Shown: positions 15,532 to 23,874, counted from the stretch's first letter. The stretch is DNA of 29,688 bases from an uncultured Clostridiaceae bacterium (GCA_958441075.1 CAUCBQ010000009.1:1-29688), one strand, 5' to 3'. Notes: generated from the sequence alone by a model not told the origin. Numbers and translations are program-made.

Positions 15532-17652
15532 CTATATAAGCTGCACCTCCTGATCAAAAGCCCTCAGGCACTCTTCCATTAATACGGACAGTTTTTCTAC
15601 AGAAGCTTCCATATACCGGATATCGTCCCTGTAGCATTGTTCCTGATTTTCAGCTACCTTTCGCAGCTTCTCATATTCATTTTCAAGATCTGCCCTGTGA
15701 CTTCCGGCTTTCTCATAAGCTCTCTTCAGATCTGCCACCAGCCCAAACAGATTTTCATGGCGAATAATCCGTCCCGCACCCCATTTCAATCGGTCAGCAG
15801 GCTGATTGAGCACATATTCTGTAAAATACCGGAACACCTCACGGTCAAACTGGAAGGCATAGCGGTTATTGTCAATCTCATATACCGCATTCAGGCTTCC
15901 CTGTATATCTCCCCGGCGCAGACAGTCCAGAGCCTTGTAAATGGCTTCCAGATTGCTTCCTGCCGCTTCCTGTGGGAAAAGTACCTCGTCATGCCAGTTC
16001 AGGCGCACAAAGTAATCCTGTTCTTTTCTGAAAATATAAAGCAGACGGCGATTCAGCTCCCGGCAGCCAAGTTCTAATTTCCTCAGCCCTTTCTCTGTTT
16101 CTTCTGTCCGTCCATCCTGATCCGCTTCCAACAGCTCCCCATACCTGCGATTCAAAGCCTTCACTTTGCCATACAGGTCCGCCGCCAGTTTTCTTCCCCG
16201 GCTCAGTCCCTTTAAAAGCCCTTCCTCGCCGGCTTTTGTTCTGCGGCACATCTCCGGATCTATGCTGGCCTCCGCTGCCTGAAACAGCCGTCCAAAATCC
16301 AGAGGAACTGCAGCAGTACGGTCAATGGCAAGAACCAGCCTGCCATAAAGCTCGTGGTGGAAACGGAACACATCCTCCTGATAATACTCCTCATTATCAA
16401 ACTGGGAATGATAATGGGTTTCCATAAATGCTCCTGCGCTGAATTCATTTACCATAGATGGAATTCCTGCAATCGCCATGGAAAAATCATCCGACCAGGT
16501 CTGGATGGGATACACTACCTCCAGCCCCTCCGGATAGGCTTCTGGAATATTCTCAATCCGCTTTACAAATTCTTCCATAAAAGAGGCGTATTCATAGGTA
16601 CACCTCACCCCGTCTCTGGGGCCGTGGGCATGGGCCGGAAGCTCAAAGTTCAAATCCGCAAATATCTTTCCCTGCCACTCGGGGTGAGCGGTAAAAACCT
16701 GCTCATAAGCCCCTGCAGACCAGTCATATTTGGAATTTACCACGCCCCATTCCTCTGCGGCCAGAGCACAGAATACCAGTGTCTTATTGGGCTTATATCC
16801 CGTCTTTAAAATAGCCTTTGCTATGCCAAGCATCATGGCAACTGCTGCATTGTCGTCCTGAAAGCCTGTAAAATAGGAATCATAGTGGGCGGACAAAAGA
16901 ATCATGGAATCCGCTTCGCGGCCCGGAATACTTCCCACAATATTAAAGGTTTCCTGATTTTCCTCTACTGCAGAGCAGGCGTCAAACAGCACCTTTACCT
17001 CCCCGTAATCCCGGTGATTATCCTCTGCATCCAGAGCCATATCCTCCTTAAGCACAGCAGCGTCTGCCTGAGAAATAGAAAAGGCCGCCGCCTCCTTTGG
17101 CCCTGCAATATCCTGTGCGTTTAAGGCTGTGTCATGGATTTCTCCATATCCGTTATCCTGAACGGCAATCAGCGCCGCTGCTCCCTTCAAATGAGCCTGA
17201 TACACCGGAAAATTGATCCACCACTCTTCTCTCTGATTGATATCAATGAGAACCAGCTTTCCTGTGACATCTGCATTTTCATACTGCTTTGCTGTCCCGC
17301 GGCCCAGATATACCATAGAAAACTCCTGAAAGCCTTCTGTCTGAAATTCTGTCTGGTATGCTCCCAGCTGAAATTCATGCTCCTTTCCTTTACGATCCCT
17401 GTAGCGGAGCACGGCATGGTGAAAATCCCAGCTGTCCACATGAATCTTATCCTTATGCACATCCGAAAGTCCCAAATGTTTCATTTCCTCAAAAAGCAGA
17501 TCTCCCGTCTCAAGCTCTGCTTTCGATCCGGCTGTCCGATACCCCAATACCGGATTTGTTTTCGGGCCTTCCATCCGTTTTGCCAGACCATACGAATACT
17601 CTGTATCTACTGCCTCTGCCAAAGCCTGTTCCCATTGCTTCCATTTTTCCAT
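15532..17652 (-). CDS. M28 family metallopeptidase (aminopeptidase-like) with PA-type insert
   Basis: A 706-residue protein with no signal peptide, so probably cytosolic. Residues about 110-200 look like a protease-associated (PA) domain (GKLVLIDINQREEWW...KGAAALIAVQDNG). The M28 di-zinc site looks complete: H256 (SAHYDS), D267 (QDDNAA), E300/E301 (AAEEWG), an Asp near 333 and H415 (HYHSQFD). About 240 C-terminal residues are mainly helical and rich in Glu, Lys and Arg, with coiled-coil character at 655-700. They may act as a dimerisation domain. AGAGG lies 9 bp before the ATG. The downstream GNAT gene is coupled to it. Confidence 0.88.
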   Translation of the reverse strand: MEKWKQWEQALAEAVDTEYSYGLAKRMEGPKTNPVLGYRTAGSKAELETGDLLFEEMKHLGLSDVHKDKIHVDSWDFHHAVLRYRDRKGKEHEFQLGAYQTEFQTEGFQEFSMVYLGRGTAKQYENADVTGKLVLIDINQREEWWINFPVYQAHLKGAAALIAVQDNGYGEIHDTALNAQDIAGPKEAAAFSISQADAAVLKEDMALDAEDNHRDYGEVKVLFDACSAVEENQETFNIVGSIPGREADSMILLSAHYDSYFTGFQDDNAAVAMMLGIAKAILKTGYKPNKTLVFCALAAEEWGVVNSKYDWSAGAYEQVFTAHPEWQGKIFADLNFELPAHAHGPRDGVRCTYEYASFMEEFVKRIENIPEAYPEGLEVVYPIQTWSDDFSMAIAGIPSMVNEFSAGAFMETHYHSQFDNEEYYQEDVFRFHHELYGRLVLAIDRTAAVPLDFGRLFQAAEASIDPEMCRRTKAGEEGLLKGLSRGRKLAADLYGKVKALNRRYGELLEADQDGRTEETEKGLRKLELGCRELNRRLLYIFRKEQDYFVRLNWHDEVLFPQEAAGSNLEAIYKALDCLRRGDIQGSLNAVYEIDNNRYAFQFDREVFRYFTEYVLNQPADRLKWGAGRIIRHENLFGLVADLKRAYEKAGSHRADLENEYEKLRKVAENQEQCYRDDIRYMEASVEKLSVLMEECLRAFDQEVQLI

Positions 17653-17700
17653 TTTCTCTTACCTCTTCTGTCTGCTTCCTGCATTTTAAACACGCTAAGG

Positions 17701-17736
17701 AAAAAGGTGCGGCCGGAGCTGCCTCCTGCTGCACCT
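17701..17736 (-). terminator. Rho-independent terminator after the repeat-protein gene
   Basis: On the minus strand AGGTGC...GGAG pairs with CTCC...GCACCT and is followed by TTTTT. It separates the secreted protein gene from the M28 gene. Confidence 0.8.
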
Positions 17737-17770
17737 GATGTCCCGTTTTCAAATACCTGCTTCAGCCCTG

Positions 17771-18766
17771 CTACTGAGCAATTTTAGCCCCGTCTTCTCC
17801 TACCAGATAGTGATCCGGGGTAATACAGTTTGTAAGCATATCCCCATTTTCAGAGCAATAATACTCCTTTTCATTCCAGAGAATCCACCCTGTCTGCATA
17901 TAGCCCTCCGGGTCAAAGAAATACCATTTATTTCCAATTTCCAGCCAACCGTCTGCCGGGTAGGTTCCGTCTCCCTGATCGTACCACCATCTGCCGTCTT
18001 CCACCTGCTTCCACTCGCCGGCTGCTCCTGCTCCGCCTTCCACTCCTGCTCCTTCCGGATTTTCCCGAAAGGCTGCGGCCTGCTCACCATTTATATAAAC
18101 GGAGTTGGAGGAAGCCCACTCGCCCTTGATGGTTGAATCAAACCTGTTCACTGCGCGAACCTTTACCATATAGGATTCATTGGGCTTTAACATACGCTCC
18201 CGGCAGTTGACGCTGTTTGTCTCTGTAGTCAAAGAAGCTCCTACGATCTTATCCCCTCTGTACACCCTTACCTCGTAGCTTCCTGCTGTGCCAATCTCCG
18301 GCCAGGAGGCTATGCCTTCCTGAGAAAGGGTCACGCCTTCCATATCCTTTAGAGAATTCTGCATGGAAGGAAGGGTTACATCCAAAAGCAGCGTTTCACT
18401 GGAATCCTGTCTGGTGGCTTTCTTAAACTCTGCCCCTCCCTTCAGGGTGATCTTGTCTTTTCCAAGAGAAGTAAAATAGTAGTCGTCATTGGCTGTAAGA
18501 GTAATCCGGATCTCAGGAACCGTATCCTCAGTCCAGCCAAAGCCCTCATTCATTACCTCATATCCGTCTACATTGTAACGGCTGCTGCTGCTTTCAATTT
18601 CAATGGTTTCATCGCCATAATCCGTATCGGTCTCAATATCGGCCTTAATAGTCAGTGAAATAGATGTAATCTTTTTACGGCTTGCCCCATAGACGGGTAC
18701 TGCCATACAGGCTGCCAAAAGTCCTGCCGCCAACCCAAGCGCCAATCTTTTTTTAAACTGTGTCAT
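17771..18766 (-). CDS. Secreted protein with Fn3-like domain and choline-binding-type repeats
   Basis: 331 residues. A signal peptide (MTQFKKRLALGLAAGLLAAC...VYGA, residues 1-28) has a likely cleavage site before S29. A beta-rich region of no known family follows (about 30-160), then an Fn3-like segment (about 165-235) with WPEIGTAGSYEVRVYRGDK and SYMVKVRAVN. A Gly/Ala-rich linker precedes the C-terminal repeats (248-331), which have the aromatic GWLEIGNKWYFFDPEGYMQTGW pattern in degenerate copies. Such repeats bind choline or other cell-wall polymers, so the protein is probably surface-attached. No enzymatic domain is visible. GGAGG lies 7 bp before the ATG at 18766. Monocistronic. Confidence 0.85.
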   Translation of the reverse strand: MTQFKKRLALGLAAGLLAACMAVPVYGASRKKITSISLTIKADIETDTDYGDETIEIESSSSRYNVDGYEVMNEGFGWTEDTVPEIRITLTANDDYYFTSLGKDKITLKGGAEFKKATRQDSSETLLLDVTLPSMQNSLKDMEGVTLSQEGIASWPEIGTAGSYEVRVYRGDKIVGASLTTETNSVNCRERMLKPNESYMVKVRAVNRFDSTIKGEWASSNSVYINGEQAAAFRENPEGAGVEGGAGAAGEWKQVEDGRWWYDQGDGTYPADGWLEIGNKWYFFDPEGYMQTGWILWNEKEYYCSENGDMLTNCITPDHYLVGEDGAKIAQ

Positions 18767-18814
18767 ATGCAAACCTCCCTGTTCTGTATGTATTTCCGGT
18801 GCGATCCTACCACT

Positions 18815-18843
18815 AGAATATTGATTTTTACCGGAGGTGTCAA
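18815..18843 (-). promoter_or_regulatory. Sigma-A promoter of the repeat protein
   Basis: On the minus strand, a perfect -35 TTGACA (18838-18843), 17 bp, then -10 TATTCT (18815-18820). Confidence 0.75.
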
Positions 18844-18903
18844 TAAATTTTTCCTTACAATTCCATTTACCCACTGTACCCCCTGTATCCATATAGTGCA
18901 TAT

Positions 18904-18938
18904 AAAAAAGCTCCGCCAGTTTTTCTCCTGACGAAGCT
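18904..18938 (-). terminator. Rho-independent terminator after rny
   Basis: On the minus strand AGCTTCGTCAG pairs with CTGGCGGAGCT with two G-U pairs and an 8-nt loop. A run of six T follows. Confidence 0.85.
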
Positions 18939-18944
18939 TTCTTC

Positions 18945-20504
18945 CTATTTTGCGTAATCGGTTACTCTGGATTCACGGATCACATTTACCTTGATCTGTC
19001 CCGGATATTCCAGTTCGCTTTCAATGCGTTTGGATACTTCCCTTGCCAGCAATACCATATCGTCATCGCTGATCTGCTCAGGAACAACCATAATACGAAC
19101 CTCTCGGCCTGCCTGAATAGCAAAAGATTTATCTACTCCCTTAAAGGAGTTTGTGATATCCTCTAACTGTTTCAATCTGTTTGTATATGTCTCCAGCGTC
19201 TCACGTCTTGCACCGGGCCTTGCTGCAGAAATTGTATCTGCTGCCTGGACGATACAGGAGATAAGGCTAGTAGGTTCAACATCGCCATGATGAGATTCAA
19301 CCGCATTCAGTACAACTGCAGATTCCTTATACTTTCTGCACAGGTCTGCACCCAGCTGTACATGGGTACCTTCCATATCATGGTCAACGGATTTACCAAT
19401 GTCATGTAACAATCCAGCACGTTTTGCCAAACGTACATCCACCCCAAGTTCTGATGCTAAAAGCCCCGATAACTGTGCTACTTCGATGGAATGCTTTAAG
19501 GCATTCTGTCCATAGCTTGTCCTGAACTTCATCCTTCCAAGTAACTTTACCAGTTCTGGATGAATTCCGTGGATACCAACCTCGAGACAGGCAGCTTCGC
19601 CCTCTTCCCGCATATTGTTCTCCACTTCTCTCCGCGCTTTTTCTACCATTTCTTCGATTCTGGCCGGATGAATCCGTCCGTCCACAATCAAACGCTCCAA
19701 TGCGATTCTCGCTACTTCCCTGCGGATCGGATCAAATCCGGATAAAACGACCGCTTCGGGAGTATCATCGATGATCAGTTCCACACCTGTCAGTGTTTCC
19801 AGAGTACGGATATTCCGTCCCTCACGGCCGATAATACGGCCTTTCATCTCATCGTTGGGAAGCTGTACCACAGATACTGTAGTTTCAGCCACATGGTCTG
19901 CCGCACAGCGTTGGATAGCTGTGACAACCAGATCTCTGGCTTTCTTGTCAGCTTCTTCTTTTGCCTTGTTTTCAAGTTCCTTGATCAGTTTAGCTGTGTC
20001 ATGTTTTACGTCTTCTTCAACAGATTTTAAAAGATATTCTTTTGCCTGTTCGGAGGTCAGACCGGATATCCGTTCCAGTTCCTGTATTCCCTGCTCATAT
20101 TGGGCTTCTACTTCAGCAGTTCTCTTGCCGAGTATATTCTCCCTTCTGACCAGATCTGCCTCCTTCTTCTCCAGGGCATCTGCCTTTTTCTCAACGTTTT
20201 CTTCCTTGCTCAGCACGCGCTTTTCATAACGCTGAAGTTCCGCTCTTCTTTCCTTGGTTTCCTTTTCCAGCTCATTCTTTGTCTTTAAAGATTCTTCCTT
20301 GGCTTCCAGGAGAGCTTCTCGCTTCTTTGTCTCTGCGGTCTTTAAGGCTTCGTCAATGATTTCCCTTGATTTCTCTTCCGCACTTCCTACCTTTAATTCG
20401 TACTGCTTGCGCTCATAGGAACGACCGGCGGAATGGGCGATAAACCAGGTGATCACAGCCGCGATTGCCGCACCGATAATCAAAGTGACCATTATCTGTA
20501 ACAC
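18945..20504 (-). CDS. rny: Ribonuclease Y
   Basis: Membrane-bound endoribonuclease that starts mRNA decay in Firmicutes. 519 residues, standard for the family. It has an N-terminal membrane helix (about 5-23), a long charged coiled coil (about 30-200), a KH RNA-binding domain with GRIIGREGRNIR (222-233) and an HD domain with KHSIEVAQL and LLHDIGK (H367, D368). The start is a GTG with AGGAGG 7 bp upstream; that ribosome binding site lies inside a small perfect hairpin. It has its own promoter overlapping the recX stop, so it can be expressed apart from recA-recX. Confidence 0.97.
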   Translation of the reverse strand: MLQIMVTLIIGAAIAAVITWFIAHSAGRSYERKQYELKVGSAEEKSREIIDEALKTAETKKREALLEAKEESLKTKNELEKETKERRAELQRYEKRVLSKEENVEKKADALEKKEADLVRRENILGKRTAEVEAQYEQGIQELERISGLTSEQAKEYLLKSVEEDVKHDTAKLIKELENKAKEEADKKARDLVVTAIQRCAADHVAETTVSVVQLPNDEMKGRIIGREGRNIRTLETLTGVELIIDDTPEAVVLSGFDPIRREVARIALERLIVDGRIHPARIEEMVEKARREVENNMREEGEAACLEVGIHGIHPELVKLLGRMKFRTSYGQNALKHSIEVAQLSGLLASELGVDVRLAKRAGLLHDIGKSVDHDMEGTHVQLGADLCRKYKESAVVLNAVESHHGDVEPTSLISCIVQAADTISAARPGARRETLETYTNRLKQLEDITNSFKGVDKSFAIQAGREVRIMVVPEQISDDDMVLLAREVSKRIESELEYPGQIKVNVIRESRVTDYAK

Positions 20505-20517
20505 AGGAGCACCTCCT
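20505..20517 (-). promoter_or_regulatory. Shine-Dalgarno hairpin of rny
   Basis: AGGAG-GTG-CTCCT forms a perfect 5-bp stem that contains the ribosome binding site and abuts the GTG start codon at 20504. The 3-nt loop makes it short, but it could reduce initiation when folded. Confidence 0.4.
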
Positions 20518-20552
20518 TATTTAGTTTTCATTGTACAAAATACAACATATTA

Positions 20553-20581
20553 ATTTTATACTTTTTTGTAAGGAGTGTCAA
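20553..20581 (-). promoter_or_regulatory. Sigma-A promoter of rny
   Basis: On the minus strand, -35 TTGACA (20576-20581) overlaps the recX stop codon. A 17-bp spacer leads to -10 TAAAAT (20553-20558). Confidence 0.75.
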
Positions 20582-21204
20582 GTATTGATTTCCTCTGCCC
20601 CGCTCTGAACCTCCTCCATCACCTGGCGGATTACATCATAGGAAAAGCCCCGTCTTCCCAGATAGGCCCCCAGACGGTTTCTCTCTTTGGGGTCTGAAAG
20701 ATCTGCACTGCGAAGACGTTTTTTCAGAAGGTTTCTGGCTGCTGCAAGGTCATCCTGAGAATTTTCTTCCATAATCCTGGAGATATCCTGGCGGTCCACA
20801 CCCTTTTGCCGCAGCTCAAAAACCATCTGACGGCGGCTTTTTTTCTCCTGGTTCACCCGGATATAATTCTCTGTATAGGCACTGTCATCAATAAACCGGT
20901 ATTCTCCAAGAAATTCCATCACCCGGTTTATAACCTCCTGTGGATATCCGTCGCCGGAAAGCTTCTTTTCCATCTGTGCTCTGGTTCTTCCCTGAGACTG
21001 CAAAAGATAAAGCGCACGTTCTCTGGCTCTGGGCATCAAAATTTCTTCCACAATCCGGCGGTATAAGGCTTCCGACAGCTCATCTCCCTCCTGAATATGA
21101 AATTTCTCTGCTTCCCCTCTGTATAAAGCAAAGGCAAAGTCCTCCTCTTCCAGGAAGACTTTGCACTTTCTCTTATCCACAGGGATCACTGCTGCGACCC
21201 TCAT
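20578..21204 (-). CDS. recX: Regulatory protein RecX
   Basis: A modulator that binds RecA filaments. The 208-residue all-helical protein shows RecX repeats: ALYLLQSQGRTRAQMEKKL, YRFIDDSAYTENYIRVN, KSRRQMVFELRQKGV and GAYLGRRGFSYDVIRQVM. About 60 N-terminal residues precede the repeats, as in other Gram-positive RecX proteins. The start overlaps the recA stop (ATGA, 4 bp), so the genes are translationally coupled and share the LexA-controlled promoter. Confidence 0.93.
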   Translation of the reverse strand: MRVAAVIPVDKRKCKVFLEEEDFAFALYRGEAEKFHIQEGDELSEALYRRIVEEILMPRARERALYLLQSQGRTRAQMEKKLSGDGYPQEVINRVMEFLGEYRFIDDSAYTENYIRVNQEKKSRRQMVFELRQKGVDRQDISRIMEENSQDDLAAARNLLKKRLRSADLSDPKERNRLGAYLGRRGFSYDVIRQVMEEVQSGAEEINT

Positions 21205-22355
21205 GCCTCCTCATCCGCTGCCGGCTCTGCCGCAGGGCCTTCTTTTACTTCACTCTGAGAGGATACCTGATGGTCATTCTCTGTCCGGGCTGCTTTTTTT
21301 TTTTTTGTTTCAGCCTCCTCTGCTCCCGGAAGCTGATAACGGACTCTTACCTGAGCCTCGATCTCTGAGCAGATCTCAGGATGCTCCGCCAGATACTGCT
21401 TGGCGTTTTCACGGCCCTGACCGATTTTGGAACCGCCATAAGCAAACCATGCGCCGCTCTTTTCCACGATGTTTTCCTTTACTGCCAGATCCAGAATATC
21501 TCCTGTCTTGGAAATTCCCTTTCCAAACATAATGTCAAACTCTGCCTCCTTAAAAGGCGGAGCAATCTTGTTCTTCACAACCTTTACGCGAACCCGGTTG
21601 CCTACAACCTCGCCGCCCTGCTTTAAGGTCTCAATCCTGCGCACATCCATGCGGACAGAGGCGTAAAACTTCAGTGCACGTCCGCCGGTGGTAACCTCAG
21701 GATTCCCGAACATAACGCCAACCTTCTCACGGAGCTGATTAATAAAAATAACCACGCAGTTGGACTTGCTGATTATTGCTGTAAGCTTTCGCAGCGCCTG
21801 AGACATCAGACGGGCCTGAAGACCCACATGGGAATCTCCCATTTCACCGTCAATCTCTGCTTTGGGAACAAGAGCTGCAACTGAGTCCACAATCACAATG
21901 TCCACTGCACCGGAACGGACCATAGTCTCTGTGATTTCCAGAGCCTGCTCTCCGTTATCCGGCTGAGAGATATAAAGATTGTCAATATCTACACCAATAT
22001 TCCGGGCATAAACAGGGTCCAGTGCATGCTCCGCGTCAATAAAGCCCGCAATCCCGCCTCTTTTCTGTACTTCTGCAACCATATGAAGCGCTACTGTAGT
22101 CTTACCAGAAGATTCCGGACCGTATACCTCAATGATCCTTCCCTTGGGAACACCGCCCAGTCCCAGGGCAATATCCAGACTGATGGAGCCGGTAGGAACA
22201 GTTTCTATATTCATATTTACACCGGATTCACCCAGCTTCATCACAGAACCTTTTCCATAGGCTTTCTCAATCTGTGTGAGGGCCGCATCCAGGGCCTTTA
22301 GCTTCTCTTCTTTATTCATATCTCTGTTTACGCTCATCTTCTCTTCTTTGCCCAT
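21201..22355 (-). CDS. recA: Recombinase RecA
   Basis: ATP-dependent strand-exchange protein and SOS co-protease. 384 residues. It has the Walker A motif GPESSGKT (79-86), the Walker B region VDIVIVDSVAAL, the DNA-binding loop region LREKVGVMFGNPEVTTGGRALKFYAS and an acidic C-terminal tail. AGGAGG is 5 bp from the ATG. The short basic run K351-K354 is encoded by 13 consecutive A bases. Operon recA-recX, with a canonical promoter and LexA box upstream. Confidence 0.98.
   Translation of the reverse strand: MGKEEKMSVNRDMNKEEKLKALDAALTQIEKAYGKGSVMKLGESGVNMNIETVPTGSISLDIALGLGGVPKGRIIEVYGPESSGKTTVALHMVAEVQKRGGIAGFIDAEHALDPVYARNIGVDIDNLYISQPDNGEQALEITETMVRSGAVDIVIVDSVAALVPKAEIDGEMGDSHVGLQARLMSQALRKLTAIISKSNCVVIFINQLREKVGVMFGNPEVTTGGRALKFYASVRMDVRRIETLKQGGEVVGNRVRVKVVKNKIAPPFKEAEFDIMFGKGISKTGDILDLAVKENIVEKSGAWFAYGGSKIGQGRENAKQYLAEHPEICSEIEAQVRVRYQLPGAEEAETKKKKAARTENDHQVSSQSEVKEGPAAEPAADEEA
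21294..21306 (-). repeat. 13-bp homopolymer in the recA tail
   Basis: A run of 13 T on the plus strand (13 A in the mRNA) encodes the end of a Thr codon and four Lys codons near the recA C-terminus. Such runs are prone to replication and transcription slippage. Confidence 0.9.
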
Positions 22356-22381
22356 ATTTTCCTCCTGATGAAATCTCTCTG

Positions 22382-22417
22382 ACTGTCTGAAGCCGGAAAC
22401 AATTTCCGCAAGACAGT
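22382..22417 (-). promoter_or_regulatory. Hairpin in the recA 5' leader
   Basis: The outer arms ACTGTCT/AGACAGT and inner arms CGGAAA/TTTCCG with a TTG loop can stack into one stem with an asymmetric internal loop. It ends about 15 bp upstream of the Shine-Dalgarno sequence. No T-run follows, so it is not a terminator. It may stabilise the mRNA or control translation. Confidence 0.5.
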
Positions 22418-22429
22418 ATCTGCTATTCC

Positions 22430-22441
22430 GAACAGATGTTC
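22430..22441 (-). promoter_or_regulatory. LexA (SOS) box of recA
   Basis: GAACAGATGTTC matches the Gram-positive LexA operator GAAC-N4-GTTC exactly. It lies just downstream of the -10, where LexA would block transcription. Confidence 0.85.
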
Positions 22442-22451
22442 TGTTAATATA

Positions 22452-22480
22452 ATCATAGTATAGATCCGTTCAAATGTCAA
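22452..22480 (-). promoter_or_regulatory. Sigma-A promoter of recA-recX
   Basis: On the minus strand, -35 TTGACA (22475-22480), a 17-bp spacer and -10 TATGAT (22452-22457). Confidence 0.85.
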
Positions 22481-22672
22481 CTGTATTTTTAATATGTGTT
22501 TTTAAGTTTTTACAGCAAATATCGGGGAGAGTGGTGCATTTCTGCATGACAGAATGTGAGATCCGGAAGATCCGGGATTTGATATTGTATGGCAGTGCGG
22601 ATGGCCTGCGGGAACAGGTTCAGGATAGCACAGATTCTGTAATTTGGCAAGGGGATGCCTGTCCGGGCTCCG
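22481..22672 (+). other. Gene-free stretch between recA promoter and hairpin element
   Basis: I see no supported gene here. A plus-strand frame runs from 22474 into the antisense of the acyltransferase gene, with a candidate peptide MTECEIRKIRDL from about 22549. It has no well-spaced ribosome binding site and no family resemblance. It could be decayed coding sequence. Confidence 0.3.
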
Positions 22673-22680
22673 GAATAAAC

Positions 22681-22759
22681 GTAACAGTTCAGCCATGCGG
22701 ACGCCCGACGCTTCTTGTCCGCTTACAGCGGGCAAGAAGATGCATGGCTGAACTGTTAC
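22681..22759. mobile_element. 79-bp MITE-like hairpin element with 8-bp flanking repeats
   Basis: Perfect 18-bp terminal inverted repeats GTAACAGTTCAGCCATGC (22681-22698) and its complement (22742-22759) enclose a second hairpin. That inner stem is 12 bp (22711-22722 with 22728-22739, one G-U pair) with a 5-nt loop. The element is bounded by direct copies of GAATAAAC (22673-22680 and 22760-22767), as expected of a target-site duplication. It encodes nothing, so any movement would need an enzyme in trans. It lies just downstream of the acyltransferase stop and could also affect mRNA 3' ends. Confidence 0.65.
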
Positions 22760-22773
22760 GAATAAACATCTTT

Positions 22774-23874
22774 TTATCTTCCCCGGCCGCCGGAGAGAAG
22801 GGAGTAGCTTCCGGGGAAGAATTTTTTCATGACGCCGCTCAGGATACAGGCTGTAAGGGTTATGAAAAGCGGCATCAGCGCAAACATGATGAGAGCGCTG
22901 GCAGGAGTGGGAGGAAGAATGAGGGCGGCGGATTTGTTAAAGAAACGAACCCAGGGAAAGTGGACGGCGTAGAGGAAGAAGCTGTTTTTTATAAGGTCTG
23001 ATGCCGGCGGAAGGGGTAGCAGCCGGATGAACCATACTGCTGCGCAGACTCCCCACAGACGCGTAAGAACGGTGTGGAGAGGAAGGGCATGGAGAGGAGC
23101 GCCGGGAAGTCCGGTAAGGTACAGCAGAAAAAATGAAAGCGCCAGAAATACGGCCTGACTGAAGCTGTGTTTCAGCTGTTCCCTAAGCGCCTTTGAAGGG
23201 CGGTGTTCCAGAGGATTCCCCAGCCGGTCCCTTCCCAGAGCAATGAAAGCTGCTGCCGAGTAGTAAAAAAGAGCGTCCAGATTGAGTCCGGGAAGGGACA
23301 GGCCTTTCCACAGCCCCCAGATTAAAAGGAGCAGGAAGAGAATACCACTTACAGCTCTCTTCAGAATGAGATAAAGAGCGGGAGTCAGAAGAATGAGAAG
23401 GATCAGCTGGAATATGTACCAGAATACAGGGTTATAACGGTAATACAGCAGGGCCGCCGTAAGCTCTCTGACATTAACAGGAACCGGCGGCTTTCCTATG
23501 ATCTGATTCACCGCCGGAATTCGTGTTACTGCGGCGTAGGCCGCATAATACAGAAAATTCCAGAGCAGATAGGGAATCAGAATTGTTCTGAACCGGGAGC
23601 TCCATTTTTGTGTGAGCCTGTTTAACTGAAAATTTCTGTAAAACAAATAGGCGGATATCATAAAAAAACCTGGCACTGCTATTTGTCCCAGCTTATCCGC
23701 TGCCAGATGCTCCAACCGCTGTACTGCCGCCAGATCTGCTCCCCCATTTACGAACAGATCGCTGTTTAAAGAATGTACCCATACCACCAGAAGACTGAAC
23801 AGGAAGCTGAGCCAGTACACCTTGTTTCTGAACCAGGCTTCATCTGCAGCTGTATTTTGAACTCGTTCCTTCAT
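22774..23874 (-). CDS. Acyltransferase 3 family membrane protein
   Basis: An integral membrane protein of 366 residues with about ten hydrophobic segments, from WLSFLFSLLVVWVHSLNS near the N-terminus to ALIMFALMPLFITLTACIL. The VWVHS motif in the first helix, with VPGFFMISAYLFYRNF after it and SFFLYAVHFPWV late in the protein, fits the acyltransferase-3/OatA-like fold. That fold moves acyl groups onto surface sugars, and the His in VHS would be catalytic. Substrate unknown. The ATG at 23874 is chosen for GGAGG 8 bp upstream; a longer frame to 23943 is less likely. No clear promoter seen. Confidence 0.8.
   Translation of the reverse strand: MKERVQNTAADEAWFRNKVYWLSFLFSLLVVWVHSLNSDLFVNGGADLAAVQRLEHLAADKLGQIAVPGFFMISAYLFYRNFQLNRLTQKWSSRFRTILIPYLLWNFLYYAAYAAVTRIPAVNQIIGKPPVPVNVRELTAALLYYRYNPVFWYIFQLILLILLTPALYLILKRAVSGILFLLLLIWGLWKGLSLPGLNLDALFYYSAAAFIALGRDRLGNPLEHRPSKALREQLKHSFSQAVFLALSFFLLYLTGLPGAPLHALPLHTVLTRLWGVCAAVWFIRLLPLPPASDLIKNSFFLYAVHFPWVRFFNKSAALILPPTPASALIMFALMPLFITLTACILSGVMKKFFPGSYSLLSGGRGR

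Noticed and set aside
21173..21181. Perfect DnaA box TTATCCACA in recX, and another in the DUF1015 gene (7077-7085)
   Set aside because: Single isolated boxes within coding sequence; expected by chance in a window of this size.
22474..23001. 175-codon plus-strand open frame across the recA-acyltransferase gap
   Set aside because: It runs through the hairpin element and on the antisense of the acyltransferase gene, has no well-placed ribosome binding site and resembles no family.
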